From Clostridium lentum (GTDB lineage: Bacteria; Bacillota; Clostridia; Clostridiales; Clostridiaceae): DNA of 64,000 nt. The stretch spans positions 8,258 to 72,257 of the forward strand of contig NZ_JACOOQ010000017.1 of NCBI RefSeq assembly GCF_014287815.1, written 5' to 3'. The translations under genes and the position numbers were made by a program. The notes below the pieces were generated by a model that was not told where the DNA came from, searched no databases, and was given only the letters and a program-made list of their open reading frames with translations. The stretch's first letter is position 1. The number at the start of each line of letters is the position of its first letter. Below, piece after piece: positions 17,115-27,029 of this stretch.

Positions 17115-17138
17115 TATTTAATAATTTATTATTAACTT

Positions 17139-18380
17139 TTAGTCTTCATATTTTATTTTAATAAATTTATCTATTTCTTCTGCCACAAGTTTTGCATGTG
17201 CTGCAGCTCTAACTACAGTATCTGCCCCTGTAACAACATCCCCTGATGCAAACACACCTTCTTTTGTGGTATGCCCACTTTTATCAGTTATTAATAATCC
17301 CCATTTATTTATTTCAAGGCCAGTGGTATTGGATACTATATTATTTCTTGCCGCTTGGCTAATAGCTATAATAACAGAATCACATTCAAATAAACCTTCT
17401 GTACCTTCTTTATTTACTGTTATAATTTTACCATTATCATCTTCTGCATTTTCTGTTTCTATGTATTTAACACCTTCCTCTGTAATTTCCAGTGGTGCTT
17501 TAAATAATTCAAACTTTACGCCATCTTCCTTTGCTTCTTCTAGTTCAACCTTAGTACATGTCATATTTTCAAATCCTTTTCTATATAATACATATACTTC
17601 ATCTGCTCCACTTCTCTTTGCAGTTCTCGCTGCATCCATGGCTACATTTCCAGCACCAATTACAACAACCTTATTACCTAATCTATATACAGATGGAGAT
17701 TTTAAATAATCTATGGCATAATGTACATTTCCTAAACTTTCCCCTTTTATATTTAACGGCTTAGGATTCCAAAGCCCTGTACCAATAAATACAGCCTTAT
17801 ATCCATCAGTTAATAATTTGTCAACTGTGATTACCGGTCCTATAAGTGTATTAGGCCTAATTACCACTCCAAGCTCTAAAAGCTTTTCCTCATATTTATC
17901 TATAGTCTCATTAGGAAGTCTATATTCAGGTATTCCATATCTTAATACTCCACCTATTTTTTCATGAGCATCAAAAATAGTAATCTTATATCCTTTTCTA
18001 GCTAAAATAAATGCTAATGTAATACCAGCAGGGCCACCACCTATAATAGCAACACTATGTTTATTTTTTGGAAGGTTCTCAAAATGAATTTTATCTAGAT
18101 ATTCACTTGATATAAACTCTTCCATTTCACAAAATCTCACTGGCTCACTTTTAATTCCTCTTATACAATTTCCTTTGCATTGATCCTCATGAGGGCATAC
18201 CACTGCACAAATAGCTGATAATGGATTATTCTCAAAAAGCACTTCTCCTGCTTCATGGATTTTTCCTTCTTTAAATAAAGAAATAACTTCCGGTATTGGT
18301 GTATCAATTGGACAGTTCATTCTACATCTTGGCTTTTTGCATAATAAACATCTATCTGCTTCTAATAATAATTCTTTCAT
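17139..18380 (-). CDS. GltD-like NAD(P)-dependent FAD/iron-sulfur oxidoreductase
   Basis: Member of the glutamate synthase small-subunit/NfnB-like group. Seen: an N-terminal dicluster domain with C11, C14, C19 and C23 (CLLCKKPRCRMNC) and a second set CAVVCPHEDQCKGNC near 58-72; FAD Rossmann VAIIGGGPAG near 109-118; NAD(P)-binding VVVIGAGNVAMDAA near 236-249; and C-terminal FASGDVVTGADTVVRAA. Length 413 is a little short of GltD (about 450-480). No gltA large subunit is present, so it may work with another acceptor such as ferredoxin or a distant partner. It has its own promoter region and is convergent to the pcp operon. Confidence 0.8.
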   Translation of the reverse strand: MKELLLEADRCLLCKKPRCRMNCPIDTPIPEVISLFKEGKIHEAGEVLFENNPLSAICAVVCPHEDQCKGNCIRGIKSEPVRFCEMEEFISSEYLDKIHFENLPKNKHSVAIIGGGPAGITLAFILARKGYKITIFDAHEKIGGVLRYGIPEYRLPNETIDKYEEKLLELGVVIRPNTLIGPVITVDKLLTDGYKAVFIGTGLWNPKPLNIKGESLGNVHYAIDYLKSPSVYRLGNKVVVIGAGNVAMDAARTAKRSGADEVYVLYRKGFENMTCTKVELEEAKEDGVKFELFKAPLEITEEGVKYIETENAEDDNGKIITVNKEGTEGLFECDSVIIAISQAARNNIVSNTTGLEINKWGLLITDKSGHTTKEGVFASGDVVTGADTVVRAAAHAKLVAEEIDKFIKIKYED

Positions 18381-18439
18381 TTGTTTCTCCCCTCTGTTTT
18401 TAAAAAGACTTATAGCATTTATTTTATCAAATTTAAGTA

Positions 18440-19015
18440 TTATTTATCAAATACACCAAATACGTATTTCTTAAATTCTTCAAATGTACTTTTTTCTATT
18501 GATACTCCTTTATGTATTTTACCAGTTGCAAAATTATATTCAGCAACACCATAATTAAACATTGCACTTGTAATAATAAAGTTAGTATCGTAATATCTAT
18601 AATTTGCTTTATTGTCCATTGAAACCATACATATATCAACTAAATCTTTAGAATATGTAATATATCCAGCCTTATTCATTTGTAAAATAAAGTAGAATAA
18701 ATTATAAGCACCTGCCAGTTCCACCATTGAATCTCCTGCCATATTAAATAACTTATTTATATTATGGAAGTATTTAATATCTTGGAATTGAATAGTCTTA
18801 TACACTTCATTTATTTCAACTTCACTTAAAGCTAATTCATTAATTTTATTTTTTATATATTCCCATGATGTTGTTTCTCTAATTGAATTATTCTTTATAA
18901 CATTTTGAAATTTTTCAAACATCTCTTCAGCATCATTTCCCTTATGTATCAAAGTTCCATTTATATTAACTGTATATTGTCCACCAGAATACACTAAAGC
19001 TATTTTATTTTCCAT
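18440..19015 (-). CDS. Hypothetical soluble protein
   Basis: Not recognised. The 191-residue product starts with a beta-rich stretch MENKIALVYSGGQYTVNING and then appears helical, with no signal peptide or membrane segment. The ATG follows a weak AGGAGTG (CACTCCTA on the plus strand) 8 bases upstream. It is transcribed divergently from the kinase-like gene. The combination of a small beta N-terminal part and a helical C-terminal part gives no family match I can name. It is probably a real gene because the codon use and the ribosome binding site are normal. Confidence 0.6.
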   Translation of the reverse strand: MENKIALVYSGGQYTVNINGTLIHKGNDAEEMFEKFQNVIKNNSIRETTSWEYIKNKINELALSEVEINEVYKTIQFQDIKYFHNINKLFNMAGDSMVELAGAYNLFYFILQMNKAGYITYSKDLVDICMVSMDNKANYRYYDTNFIITSAMFNYGVAEYNFATGKIHKGVSIEKSTFEEFKKYVFGVFDK

Positions 19016-19165
19016 ATATATACACTCCTATTTAATAATAATTATTATTATATCATATTTATTATACTTATATATAGTGTTTTCAGCATAACTCTACTTT
19101 TCCCAATAATCATATTTCAATATACTTCATATAATATTATTAAATCAATATATTAAAGTGATAAA

Positions 19166-19744
19166 ATGAGATACATTCTAGATATAAAAAAATGTAAATT
19201 TATTGGAAAAGGACACGAAGGTCGTGTCTATCTCACACCGGAAGGATTTGCTTTAAAAATATTTTATAAAACCAAAAATGCCCATGATGAAGTAAAAATT
19301 TTAGAAAAAGTTAAAAATAGTCGCTTCTTTCCTAATGTTCTATTTATAGCAAACAAAATGGTTCTTAGAGAATATATTTCTGGTGAAAATTTAGGAAATT
19401 ATCTTTATAAGCACGGCTTATCGTATAATATTGCTGTTGAAATAATTGAGCTTGTAGAGGAATTTAAAAATTTAAATTTTACACGAATTAATATTAGAAG
19501 CGCGCATATTTTCATTGATAGCAATGAAAAAATTAAAGTTATAGACCCAAGAAAACCATATATAAAAAACACACCTTATCCTAAAGATATCATTCATGTA
19601 CTTGTAAAACTTAAACTTTTTGATGATTTTTTAAAATATTTAGCTGAATATAAACCTTCTCTCTTAAAATATTGGTCATTAGGATATGACTATTATATTA
19701 AAATGTCTAAGAAGAAATATTTTATCAAATTAAAGATATGTTAA
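19166..19744 (+). CDS. Small protein-kinase-like protein with altered catalytic loop
   Basis: A 192-residue protein resembling compact bacterial Ser/Thr or RIO-like kinases. Seen: glycine loop GKGHEG at 14-19 followed by VYLT, the VAIK-type Lys31 in FALKIF, a Glu at 42 for the salt bridge, hinge LREYISGENLGNY at 67-79, a catalytic-loop region RINIRSAHIFI at 107-117, and a metal-binding-type VIDPRK with Asp127. The position that would carry the catalytic Asp is Asn109. It may thus be a pseudokinase or an atypical enzyme. The C-terminal lobe is very short. Neighbours give no clue to substrate. Confidence 0.6.
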   Translation: MRYILDIKKCKFIGKGHEGRVYLTPEGFALKIFYKTKNAHDEVKILEKVKNSRFFPNVLFIANKMVLREYISGENLGNYLYKHGLSYNIAVEIIELVEEFKNLNFTRINIRSAHIFIDSNEKIKVIDPRKPYIKNTPYPKDIIHVLVKLKLFDDFLKYLAEYKPSLLKYWSLGYDYYIKMSKKKYFIKLKIC

Positions 19745-19759
19745 TTTGCTGGTAAAAGC

Positions 19760-19793
19760 AAAACAGCTAGTCAGTAAAACTAGCTGTTTTAAA
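19760..19793 (+). terminator. Terminator of the kinase-like gene
   Basis: The stem AAAACAGCTAG/CTAGCTGTTTT (11 bp, perfect) with a 9-base loop and T4 tail stands 16 bases after the stop. Confidence 0.85.
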
Positions 19794-19862
19794 TATCCTT
19801 GAAAGAAATTTACATATATCTTAAAATATATTTATAACCAAATTTTACAAGGAGGTTTTATT

Positions 19863-20258
19863 TTGACTTTACCTTATTATGAAAAACTACCCTGTGGTGG
19901 AATTCTCACAATCGTTAATAATAAGTGGTTTATCCAATATTCATTCCTTCCTCTTGACCCCAACGGTGGTAATATATCAATTATCATAAAAAGTACAGAT
20001 ATAGACAATCATCTTATAGCCCTTCGTAATAATTTTGAACTTTTCAAATCCATAGAACATAACTGTGATGAATGTATTTATGGCATACCTGCTTATATGA
20101 ATATGACCATTAATGTTCATGGTCCTTCTAAAGGAGTATGTTTAGAAGGATATTATCGTCCTATTTCCACCGAAAAAGAATTCCAATTAGTAAAAGACTC
20201 TTTTCTTTATGCAAAGGAAAAAGCCATGGAATTATTAAAGAATAAATCCACAAATTAA
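19863..20258 (+). CDS. Hypothetical protein, TTG start
   Basis: Not recognised. A TTG start is chosen because AAGGAGG lies 8 bases upstream. The 131-residue product has no signal or membrane segment, a mixed beta/alpha look, two Cys in HNCDECIYG (66-74) and a further Cys near 98 (KGVCLEGYY). The 3' end overlaps the convergent NhaC gene by 24 bases, and no terminator separates them. The isolated position and strong ribosome binding site suggest a real but lineage-restricted gene. Confidence 0.55.
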   Translation: MTLPYYEKLPCGGILTIVNNKWFIQYSFLPLDPNGGNISIIIKSTDIDNHLIALRNNFELFKSIEHNCDECIYGIPAYMNMTINVHGPSKGVCLEGYYRPISTEKEFQLVKDSFLYAKEKAMELLKNKSTN

Positions 20259-21599
20259 AAATCCTGCTAAGCTTACTGCACTTGCAATCAGTGCATATGG
20301 AATTTGACTTAGTGCATGATCCATATTATCAATACTGCATGAACTAGATGTTAATACTGTAGCGTCTGAGTAGAAACAAGCATGACTACCTAATGCTCCT
20401 CCAGATAATACTGCTGCCATTACTAAAACTAAGTTAGCACCTAATGATGCTCCAAGTGGAAGAATAATTGGTACGCATACTGCTGGTATGCCCCAGTTGC
20501 TTCCTGTAATAAATGTAAGTAATGCAACCACAATAAATGATACTGCCGGGAAAATATCTCCATTTAAATATGGAGCAACTGTTTCTATTACATAGTTAGG
20601 CAACCCTATATCATTAGCTGCTTGCTGCATAACAAAGGCCATAAACACAATGGCTATTGTTGGCACCATGTCACAGAATCCTCTTATATAAATATCACAA
20701 AATTCATCAAATGTCATTTTCTTTCTTGGTACATATAGTACAAGACACACAAACAGTGCTGCTATAACAGATATAAATAAATCTCCGCTAATTATTGTCA
20801 TACCAATTAACACACCCATTGGTAATAAAAAGTCAATAAGCTTTCCTTCTCCATTTGCATATTCATCAAGCAAATCCGAATTAAACTTACTACTAGTTTC
20901 ACCATAAACTTTTCCCGTTGTTTCCACTCTCTTATAAGCGTCTTTCATTTTACCAATTTTAGGTATTATCCCTAAAATGAAAAGTGGCACTATAATAACT
21001 GATGCCCATGCATAAAAAGTAAATGGAATAACTTTAAGATATGTAGCTATATCACTTCCATAATTTAATGCTGCAACAGCAGGCTCTTTTCCAAAAACAC
21101 TGGCATAAAATATTGCCCATGTTGAAAATGGTAATAATACACAAACTGGTGCTCCTGTAGAATCTATTATATACGCTAATGATTCTCTTGGAACTTTTTT
21201 CTTATCACTTATATTTTTCATACATGCCCCTAAGGTCATGATGTTTAAGTATTCATCAACAAAAATTAAAATCCCTAATATCCAGGTTGTAATCAATGTA
21301 CTTTTTTGGGTTTTACAATATCTTTCTAACTTTCCTGCAAACCCTAATGTTCCTTTAGACTTTCTAAGTAATGCAATTAAACTCCCAAATAAACCACATA
21401 CAATTAATACCCATTGATTATCTGGATTACCAGCAGATGTAAAAAAGGCCTCAGACCATTTACTACCGAACCCAAACCCGTACATTATTATATAGGTTGA
21501 TAATGTTCCTAATAATAATGCTTCTAATGTTTTTTTTGTTAATAAAGCAAAGATTATAACAATCAATGCTGGTAAAATACTTAATACACCGTATTCCAC
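20235..21599 (-). CDS. NhaC-family Na+/H+ antiporter
   Basis: Integral membrane antiporter of 454 residues with about eleven hydrophobic segments. Seen: family features such as FVDEYLNIMTLGACM, the STGAPVCVLLPFSTWAIF segment, FITGSNWGIPAVCVPI, and HACFYSDATVLTSSS near the C terminus, which carries conserved Asp and Ser residues. The family exchanges Na+ for H+, and some members exchange malate/lactate or arginine/ornithine, so the substrate is open. The start codon is GTG after AAGGGGAATGATAA. It is the only transporter of this region and has no operon partner. Confidence 0.8.
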   Translation of the reverse strand: MEYGVLSILPALIVIIFALLTKKTLEALLLGTLSTYIIMYGFGFGSKWSEAFFTSAGNPDNQWVLIVCGLFGSLIALLRKSKGTLGFAGKLERYCKTQKSTLITTWILGILIFVDEYLNIMTLGACMKNISDKKKVPRESLAYIIDSTGAPVCVLLPFSTWAIFYASVFGKEPAVAALNYGSDIATYLKVIPFTFYAWASVIIVPLFILGIIPKIGKMKDAYKRVETTGKVYGETSSKFNSDLLDEYANGEGKLIDFLLPMGVLIGMTIISGDLFISVIAALFVCLVLYVPRKKMTFDEFCDIYIRGFCDMVPTIAIVFMAFVMQQAANDIGLPNYVIETVAPYLNGDIFPAVSFIVVALLTFITGSNWGIPAVCVPIILPLGASLGANLVLVMAAVLSGGALGSHACFYSDATVLTSSSCSIDNMDHALSQIPYALIASAVSLAGFLICGFIL

Positions 21600-21833
21600 T
21601 TATCATTCCCCTTCCGTTTTATAAAATTATATTTTAGTACTTTATTTAAAGCCCTATTAAGTATACATTAGTACTACAATAAAATATATAAAAAAAATTA
21701 ATTTTTTTATATATTTTCTGTTTTTTACATACTTATATAAATATATCTATATTTTTTATCATACAATAAATGTTATAATCTAAATGTAGATAGCAAACTT
21801 ATGAAAATACTATATTATAGATGAGGTAATAAT

Positions 21834-23348
21834 ATGAAAAATTTAAAAATTTACTTTACTTCTGACATGCATGGATATATTTATCCTACTAATTATGTTG
21901 ATAGAAGTGAAAAAAACATTGGACTTTTAAACATAATGTCAAATTTTAAAAAGGATGATAATACTCTAATAATTGATTGTGGTGATACTATTCAAGGTTC
22001 TCCTTTTACAAACTATTTAAGTAATAATGATTTCACTACTCATCCAATAGCAGACATAATGAATGCTGCTGGCTATGATTATATAACTTTAGGAAACCAT
22101 GATTTTAATTATGGTCTTACTTATTTAAATAAATATCTCCATACATTAAAAGCTAAATGCTTATGTGCAAACATAGTGGATAAAACTGGACAGCTTCCTA
22201 TATTACCATACGATATTAAAACATTAGGTAATGGTTTAAGAGTTGGTATAATCGGTATTACAACAGATTTTATAAATAGATGGGAACGTGCTGAAAATAT
22301 TGAAAATCTAACAATTAGTACTACATATAAAGCTGTTTCATATTATTTTGATGAAGTAAAATCTTCTTGTGACGTACTTATTGGTATTTATCATGGTGGC
22401 TTTGAGTATGACTTAGAAACACATAAACAGCTTACTAAAACATCAGAAAATATAGCCTATAAATTATGTGAAGATTTTTCTTTTGATATTCTCCTAACAG
22501 GCCATCAACATATGTCTATCGCTGGGCAGACACTTCATGGCACTCATATAGCTCAAACGCCTTTTAATGGAACTAAGTATCTAGAATTAGATCTTACATT
22601 ACAAAATGATGGAATAAAAACTATTGAATCATCTTTAAAAGATGTATCTATAAATCCACAAAAAGAAATGTATGAAAAATATCTTCCATTGGAAGAAAAA
22701 ATTCAAGAATGGCTTGATACACCTGTTGGCTTCCTAAACAAAGAATTAATGCCTTCATCACACTTAGAAATGGCTCTAAATGGTTCAGAACTAGCTAATT
22801 TTATTAATCAAATTCAAATTGCTGAAAGCGGAGCTGATATTTCTTGTACTTCTTTTTCTAACGAAATAAAAGGCTTTAATAAAAATGTTACTGTAAGAGA
22901 TATAATGTCTACTTATAAATTTCCAAACACCCTTGCAGTTTTAGAAGTAAATAGAAAATACTTAAAATTAGCTTTAGAAAGATGTGCTAGCTACTTCCAT
23001 ATAGATAATGAAACTATTTCAATCTCAAATAGGTTTCTAAAGCCTAAAGTGCAACATTATAATTATGATTATTTTAATAATATTGAATATACTTTTGATT
23101 TAAGAAAACCTGTAGGTTCAAGAGTAACTTCTATAAAATTTAAAGGCCAAGAGCTATCTGATAATACATCATTATCACTTGTAATGAATAATTATAGGGC
23201 TACAGGTGCTGGTGGCTATGAATTCTTAACGGAATGTCCTATGATAAAAGAAATACAATGCGAAATGCCTGAAGTAATAATTAATTACTTTAGAAAGCAT
23301 ACAAATGTTCAAGTAGACTGCACTAAATATATAAATGTTGTTTACTAA
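21834..23348 (+). CDS. Cytoplasmic 5'-nucleotidase / cyclic nucleotide phosphodiesterase family protein
   Basis: Two-domain metallophosphatase of 504 residues. Seen: the N-terminal calcineurin-like motif FTSDMHGYI (7-15), DCGDTIQGS, GNHDFNYG, and GHQHMS near residue 224 for the two-metal site; a C-terminal 5'-nucleotidase domain with NNYRATGAGGYEFL that stacks the base. There is no signal peptide, unlike the secreted UshA or CpdB enzymes, so the product is intracellular (YunD-like). Substrates could be UDP-sugars, 5'-nucleotides or cyclic nucleotides. It is monocistronic, with GAGGTAAT upstream of the ATG. Confidence 0.85.
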   Translation: MKNLKIYFTSDMHGYIYPTNYVDRSEKNIGLLNIMSNFKKDDNTLIIDCGDTIQGSPFTNYLSNNDFTTHPIADIMNAAGYDYITLGNHDFNYGLTYLNKYLHTLKAKCLCANIVDKTGQLPILPYDIKTLGNGLRVGIIGITTDFINRWERAENIENLTISTTYKAVSYYFDEVKSSCDVLIGIYHGGFEYDLETHKQLTKTSENIAYKLCEDFSFDILLTGHQHMSIAGQTLHGTHIAQTPFNGTKYLELDLTLQNDGIKTIESSLKDVSINPQKEMYEKYLPLEEKIQEWLDTPVGFLNKELMPSSHLEMALNGSELANFINQIQIAESGADISCTSFSNEIKGFNKNVTVRDIMSTYKFPNTLAVLEVNRKYLKLALERCASYFHIDNETISISNRFLKPKVQHYNYDYFNNIEYTFDLRKPVGSRVTSIKFKGQELSDNTSLSLVMNNYRATGAGGYEFLTECPMIKEIQCEMPEVIINYFRKHTNVQVDCTKYINVVY

Positions 23349-23369
23349 AAAAACTATACTTATAAAAAT

Positions 23370-23406
23370 AAACCTATAGTTGAAAATAAATTCAACTATA
23401 GGTTTT
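23370..23406. terminator. Bidirectional terminator between nucleotidase and GH16 genes
   Basis: A 14-bp perfect stem, AAACCTATAGTTGA and its complement, with an 8-base loop lies between two convergent genes, with A-rich and T-rich flanks. Confidence 0.85.
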
Positions 23407-23409
23407 AAA

Positions 23410-26211
23410 TTAATTTATGCTCTTTTTCCTTTTTATAATTTTAACTCCAACTGCAACCATTACTAGAGCTGAAGCTAATATTATTACATGAGCTTCACTT
23501 CCAGTATTAACTAAAGATTTATTATTCTTATTAATGCCTTCATTTTTATTGTCTGCTCCAGGTTTGTTATTTCCTGGTTTGTTATCTCCAGGTTTATTAT
23601 TTCCTGGCTTATTGTTTTCATCTTGATTATTGTCATCTTGACCAGGTTCTTTTTGTTCTTCTTTTCTTAAATTATCCATAATATTTTTTAAATTTTGCTC
23701 TGCATTGTCAATTATTTCTTGTGTTACTGTTGGATTTTCTGAAACTGCATTCTCATACACTTCTTCTGCTTCATTTAATGCAGCAATTAGCTTTTCTCTA
23801 TCTTCTTCAACTATTTCATCAAATTCATCACTATATACTATTACTTTTGCATTTTTAATAGTATTAAATAAATTTTCAGTAACTAGTGGAATATATTCTT
23901 CTAATTTTACATTATCTATATTTATTGAATGTTCATCAGTAATTTGTGTTCCATTAACAGCTCCCATAGCTATACTGAAAATTGAATTTTCATCACTTTC
24001 TTCTGTCATTTCAAAAATTACTTGATATTTATTGTATTCACCTTTTAACTCAACTATTTCATTAGGAGAATATGGTCTCCAGTCGTTATCACTGCTTCCA
24101 TCTCTTTGAATAGTAAACATTATTGATCTATCAATTGTACTTTTTGCATCAAGAGATAATACATACTTCTTTCCTTTTTCTAGTTTTACATTACTTTGCT
24201 TAAGTTGTATTTTCCAATCAGCATCACCAGTATCTTGAATATCTATTCTTGCTGAAGGATCACCTGTAGAGTTATCTATTGAAGATGATACTTTAGATGA
24301 TACACTGCTATCTGCAAATAACTCCCACTTAGCAAATCCATTGCCGAAATCTCCATTTGTGATTAAACCTGTTTCTTTAATTCTAACATTATCAATATAA
24401 GTTACTCCATAAGCACCTAATAATAATTCTAAATTTGAATTATTTAAAACTTCTCCTGTTTTAAATTTATATTTGAAGTTAGTCTTTTCTGTAGTAATAT
24501 TTGCTTCAAAGCTTTCACCATTAATTTGCGCCTTAATAGTTTTATCTTCTTCGCCATAAGCATCAAATGAAAGAGTATATTCTTTATTTTTTGCTATAGC
24601 AAGGTCTGTTTGCTTAACTATTACATCACTTAATGATGCTGGATTTTCTTTAACATCTACTTTTAGCTCTCTTGAATTATTGATATTTGGTACACCAATA
24701 GAAACATTATCTATTGTAGATTCTATATCCCAATATTTCATACGGTCTTGTCCTACATCAAATGTACCATTATATACATAGTTTCCATCCGGAAGAACTG
24801 TTTTTTTATTGTTATCTTCTGCTTCATGTTGACCTATTTTTTCTAATCTAACATTACTTATTTCAATAGTAGCTAATGATCCTTGATTACCATAGCTAAA
24901 TTCTACTCTACCATTAGCCTCATCAATGTCTTTCATAATAAAATCATAAGAATAGCTTTGTAATTCATTTGTAAGATTAACTACTGTATCTTCAAATTGT
25001 CTCACATATCCTCTATCTGGTGAAGTAACATTTACTATCATTGTTCTATCTTCATCTGCTCTTGCATCAAAAGTAAGTCTATATTCACCATATTGCTTTA
25101 AAGGTAATTGAGGTTGAACTAATTGTAATGAGTAATTTTCCTTTCCTACTTCTTCAGTAGTAAGAATAATTTTATTATTTTCAATTATGCTTTCTCCTCT
25201 TCCACCAAGAGTTGTAAGTTTAATCCAACCTTCATTATCAGTTAAATCTTCATTTACAGAAAAATCTCCATTATTAATATAGTTTCCAGTAGCATCTGGA
25301 TCTCTTAAATCAACTGGTTCTTTTTCTGGCTTAGTAACATTTTCATCATAGCTATCTAACTGATAAACCTTAACATAATCCACCTTAAGTTCAGCATTTT
25401 CAAAATCAGTAGTTTCGTCTGGATTACCTGGCCAATTTCCACCAACTGCTAAATTGAATTGAAGATAAAATGTTTGATCAAAAGGTGCTGGATATGTTTT
25501 CTCATCATCACCTTCTTGCTTAGTATACCAATCATTCACTGTATGATATAAGTTTCCATCTATATAGAAACGCATTTCACTTGGTTCCCACTCCACTGAA
25601 AATACATGATAATCATCAGCAAATGTAGTTCCATCTAAAATATAAGTCCCTTGCTGCTCTCTATGTGGATTACCATAATGTATTGTTCCATAAGCTTTTT
25701 CTGGCTCATGTCCTAATACCTCCATAATATCTATTTCACCACATCTTGGCCAAGAACCATAAAGATTCTCATCTGTTGGCATCATCCAAAAGGCTGGCCA
25801 TAACCCTTGTCCTTCTGGAACTTTTAATCTAGCTTCAAAACGACCATATTTATAATCTCGTTTATTTTGAGTTGTTACTTTCCCTGAAGTATATTTAACA
25901 CCATCTTCAGTTTCATCTTTGATGGCTTTAAGAACTAGCTCTCCATCTTTTACATAAATATTATCTGTAGAGTCAGTATACTCTTGTAATTCATTGTTTA
26001 CCCATCCTGGTTCATGTGTTTCATAATTCCAGTCTTCCATATTTAATGAATCACCATCAAAATTATCTTCCCACACTAGTTTCCAGTCTTCACTAGTTTC
26101 TTTCATAAAATCAATATTACTATCAGCATATACATTACTAACATTAACCGTATTACTCATCATACTTGTTACTAAAGTGCCAACTAACACATTACAAATC
26201 TTTTTCTTCAT
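23410..26211 (-). CDS. Multi-module GH16 beta-glucanase (laminarinase type), cell-wall anchored
   Basis: Secreted endo-beta-1,3-glucanase-type enzyme of 933 residues. Seen: signal peptide 1-29; GH16 domain about 40-290 with GEIDIMEVLG, giving nucleophile Glu159 and acid/base Glu164; the insertion residue Met before the second Glu is typical of laminarinases. Then three CBM4/9-like modules start at NGDF, NGTF and NGDF (near residues 315, 482 and 624), a helical region (780-850), a spacer with repeats of NNKPG/GDNKPG, and a sorting signal LVNTG followed by a hydrophobic helix and KRKK. The sorting motif deviates from LPxTG. The gene is the last of the beta-glucan cluster. Confidence 0.9.
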   Translation of the reverse strand: MKKKICNVLVGTLVTSMMSNTVNVSNVYADSNIDFMKETSEDWKLVWEDNFDGDSLNMEDWNYETHEPGWVNNELQEYTDSTDNIYVKDGELVLKAIKDETEDGVKYTSGKVTTQNKRDYKYGRFEARLKVPEGQGLWPAFWMMPTDENLYGSWPRCGEIDIMEVLGHEPEKAYGTIHYGNPHREQQGTYILDGTTFADDYHVFSVEWEPSEMRFYIDGNLYHTVNDWYTKQEGDDEKTYPAPFDQTFYLQFNLAVGGNWPGNPDETTDFENAELKVDYVKVYQLDSYDENVTKPEKEPVDLRDPDATGNYINNGDFSVNEDLTDNEGWIKLTTLGGRGESIIENNKIILTTEEVGKENYSLQLVQPQLPLKQYGEYRLTFDARADEDRTMIVNVTSPDRGYVRQFEDTVVNLTNELQSYSYDFIMKDIDEANGRVEFSYGNQGSLATIEISNVRLEKIGQHEAEDNNKKTVLPDGNYVYNGTFDVGQDRMKYWDIESTIDNVSIGVPNINNSRELKVDVKENPASLSDVIVKQTDLAIAKNKEYTLSFDAYGEEDKTIKAQINGESFEANITTEKTNFKYKFKTGEVLNNSNLELLLGAYGVTYIDNVRIKETGLITNGDFGNGFAKWELFADSSVSSKVSSSIDNSTGDPSARIDIQDTGDADWKIQLKQSNVKLEKGKKYVLSLDAKSTIDRSIMFTIQRDGSSDNDWRPYSPNEIVELKGEYNKYQVIFEMTEESDENSIFSIAMGAVNGTQITDEHSINIDNVKLEEYIPLVTENLFNTIKNAKVIVYSDEFDEIVEEDREKLIAALNEAEEVYENAVSENPTVTQEIIDNAEQNLKNIMDNLRKEEQKEPGQDDNNQDENNKPGNNKPGDNKPGNNKPGADNKNEGINKNNKSLVNTGSEAHVIILASALVMVAVGVKIIKRKKSIN

Positions 26212-26249
26212 TCTATCCTCCTATTATAGTTATTATTCTTTAATTTTTA

Positions 26250-26975
26250 TTACATTGGATCATAAGATACCCAATCATAGTACGCTTTAATTGGCGTAGC
26301 ACCATTGAATCTGCCAAGCCATGAATCTACATTTTTTCCTGGCCATAAATTCATCATTATTTTTCCTGGATGTGATGGAATATTATCATATGCTCTATAA
26401 ACTTCCTTACCATCAACTAACCATGCAATGTAATTTGGCTGCCAATTAAAAGCATAAGTATGAAAACTTTGTGATGCATCAAAACCTAAATCATAAAGAT
26501 ATTCATGGTTTCCTACACCATTTGTATAATAATTAAACTGTACCTTAGTAGTGTCTTTACCTAAAAACTCTATATCTATTTCATCCCATGGGCTATTATC
26601 AGTTGGTCCTATATAAGTGAAAAATGAAGAAACTACTCCTGTATTTTTCGCTGGCTTCATTCTAACTTGATAAAGTCCATATCCATAAGTATCATTACTT
26701 CTATATTCCCCACCAGCATATTGTGAAACACCACCTTGATAATCTCTAGTTATTGCCAATTCCATAGTTCCATTATAAAAATTAACGTTTTGTCCTCTCC
26801 ATGTGCAATCAAACATACCTCCATTGGACCATCCATCTGATTTGCTCCAATCTCTTGAGTTCATATAACTAAGTCCATCTCCAAAATGACTAGTTGTTAA
26901 TGCTGAAACTTGAGTTGATAATAATGTTCCTGCTAATAAAATACCTGTAATAATTTTTGATAATTTTATTTTCAT
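26250..26975 (-). CDS. Secreted lichenase (endo-beta-1,3-1,4-glucanase), GH16
   Basis: A 241-residue secreted enzyme that cuts mixed-linkage beta-glucan. Seen: signal peptide to about residue 25 ([12 protein letters not shown]), the lichenase catalytic motif DEIDIEFLG with Glu132 and Glu136, and conserved [10 protein letters not shown] and MNLWPG. Single-domain length is standard. The ATG at 26975 sits 8 bases after AAAGGAG; an in-frame GTG lies inside that site and was rejected. A strong hairpin separates it from the PTS genes, and a CcpA-like site lies in its leader, so it probably has its own regulated transcript in addition to read-through. Confidence 0.95.
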   Translation of the reverse strand: MKIKLSKIITGILLAGTLLSTQVSALTTSHFGDGLSYMNSRDWSKSDGWSNGGMFDCTWRGQNVNFYNGTMELAITRDYQGGVSQYAGGEYRSNDTYGYGLYQVRMKPAKNTGVVSSFFTYIGPTDNSPWDEIDIEFLGKDTTKVQFNYYTNGVGNHEYLYDLGFDASQSFHTYAFNWQPNYIAWLVDGKEVYRAYDNIPSHPGKIMMNLWPGKNVDSWLGRFNGATPIKAYYDWVSYDPM

Positions 26976-27007
26976 ATTATTCACTCCTTTAAAAATATAC
27001 CTCTAAT

Positions 27008-27023
27008 AGAAAATGTTTACATT
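27008..27023 (-). promoter_or_regulatory. CcpA (cre)-like site upstream of lichenase
   Basis: AATGTAAACATTTTCT on the minus strand matches the cre pattern WTGNAANCGNWNNCW except for A in place of the central G. It lies about 35 bases upstream of the lichenase start. Confidence 0.35.
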
Positions 27024-27029
27024 AAGAAT

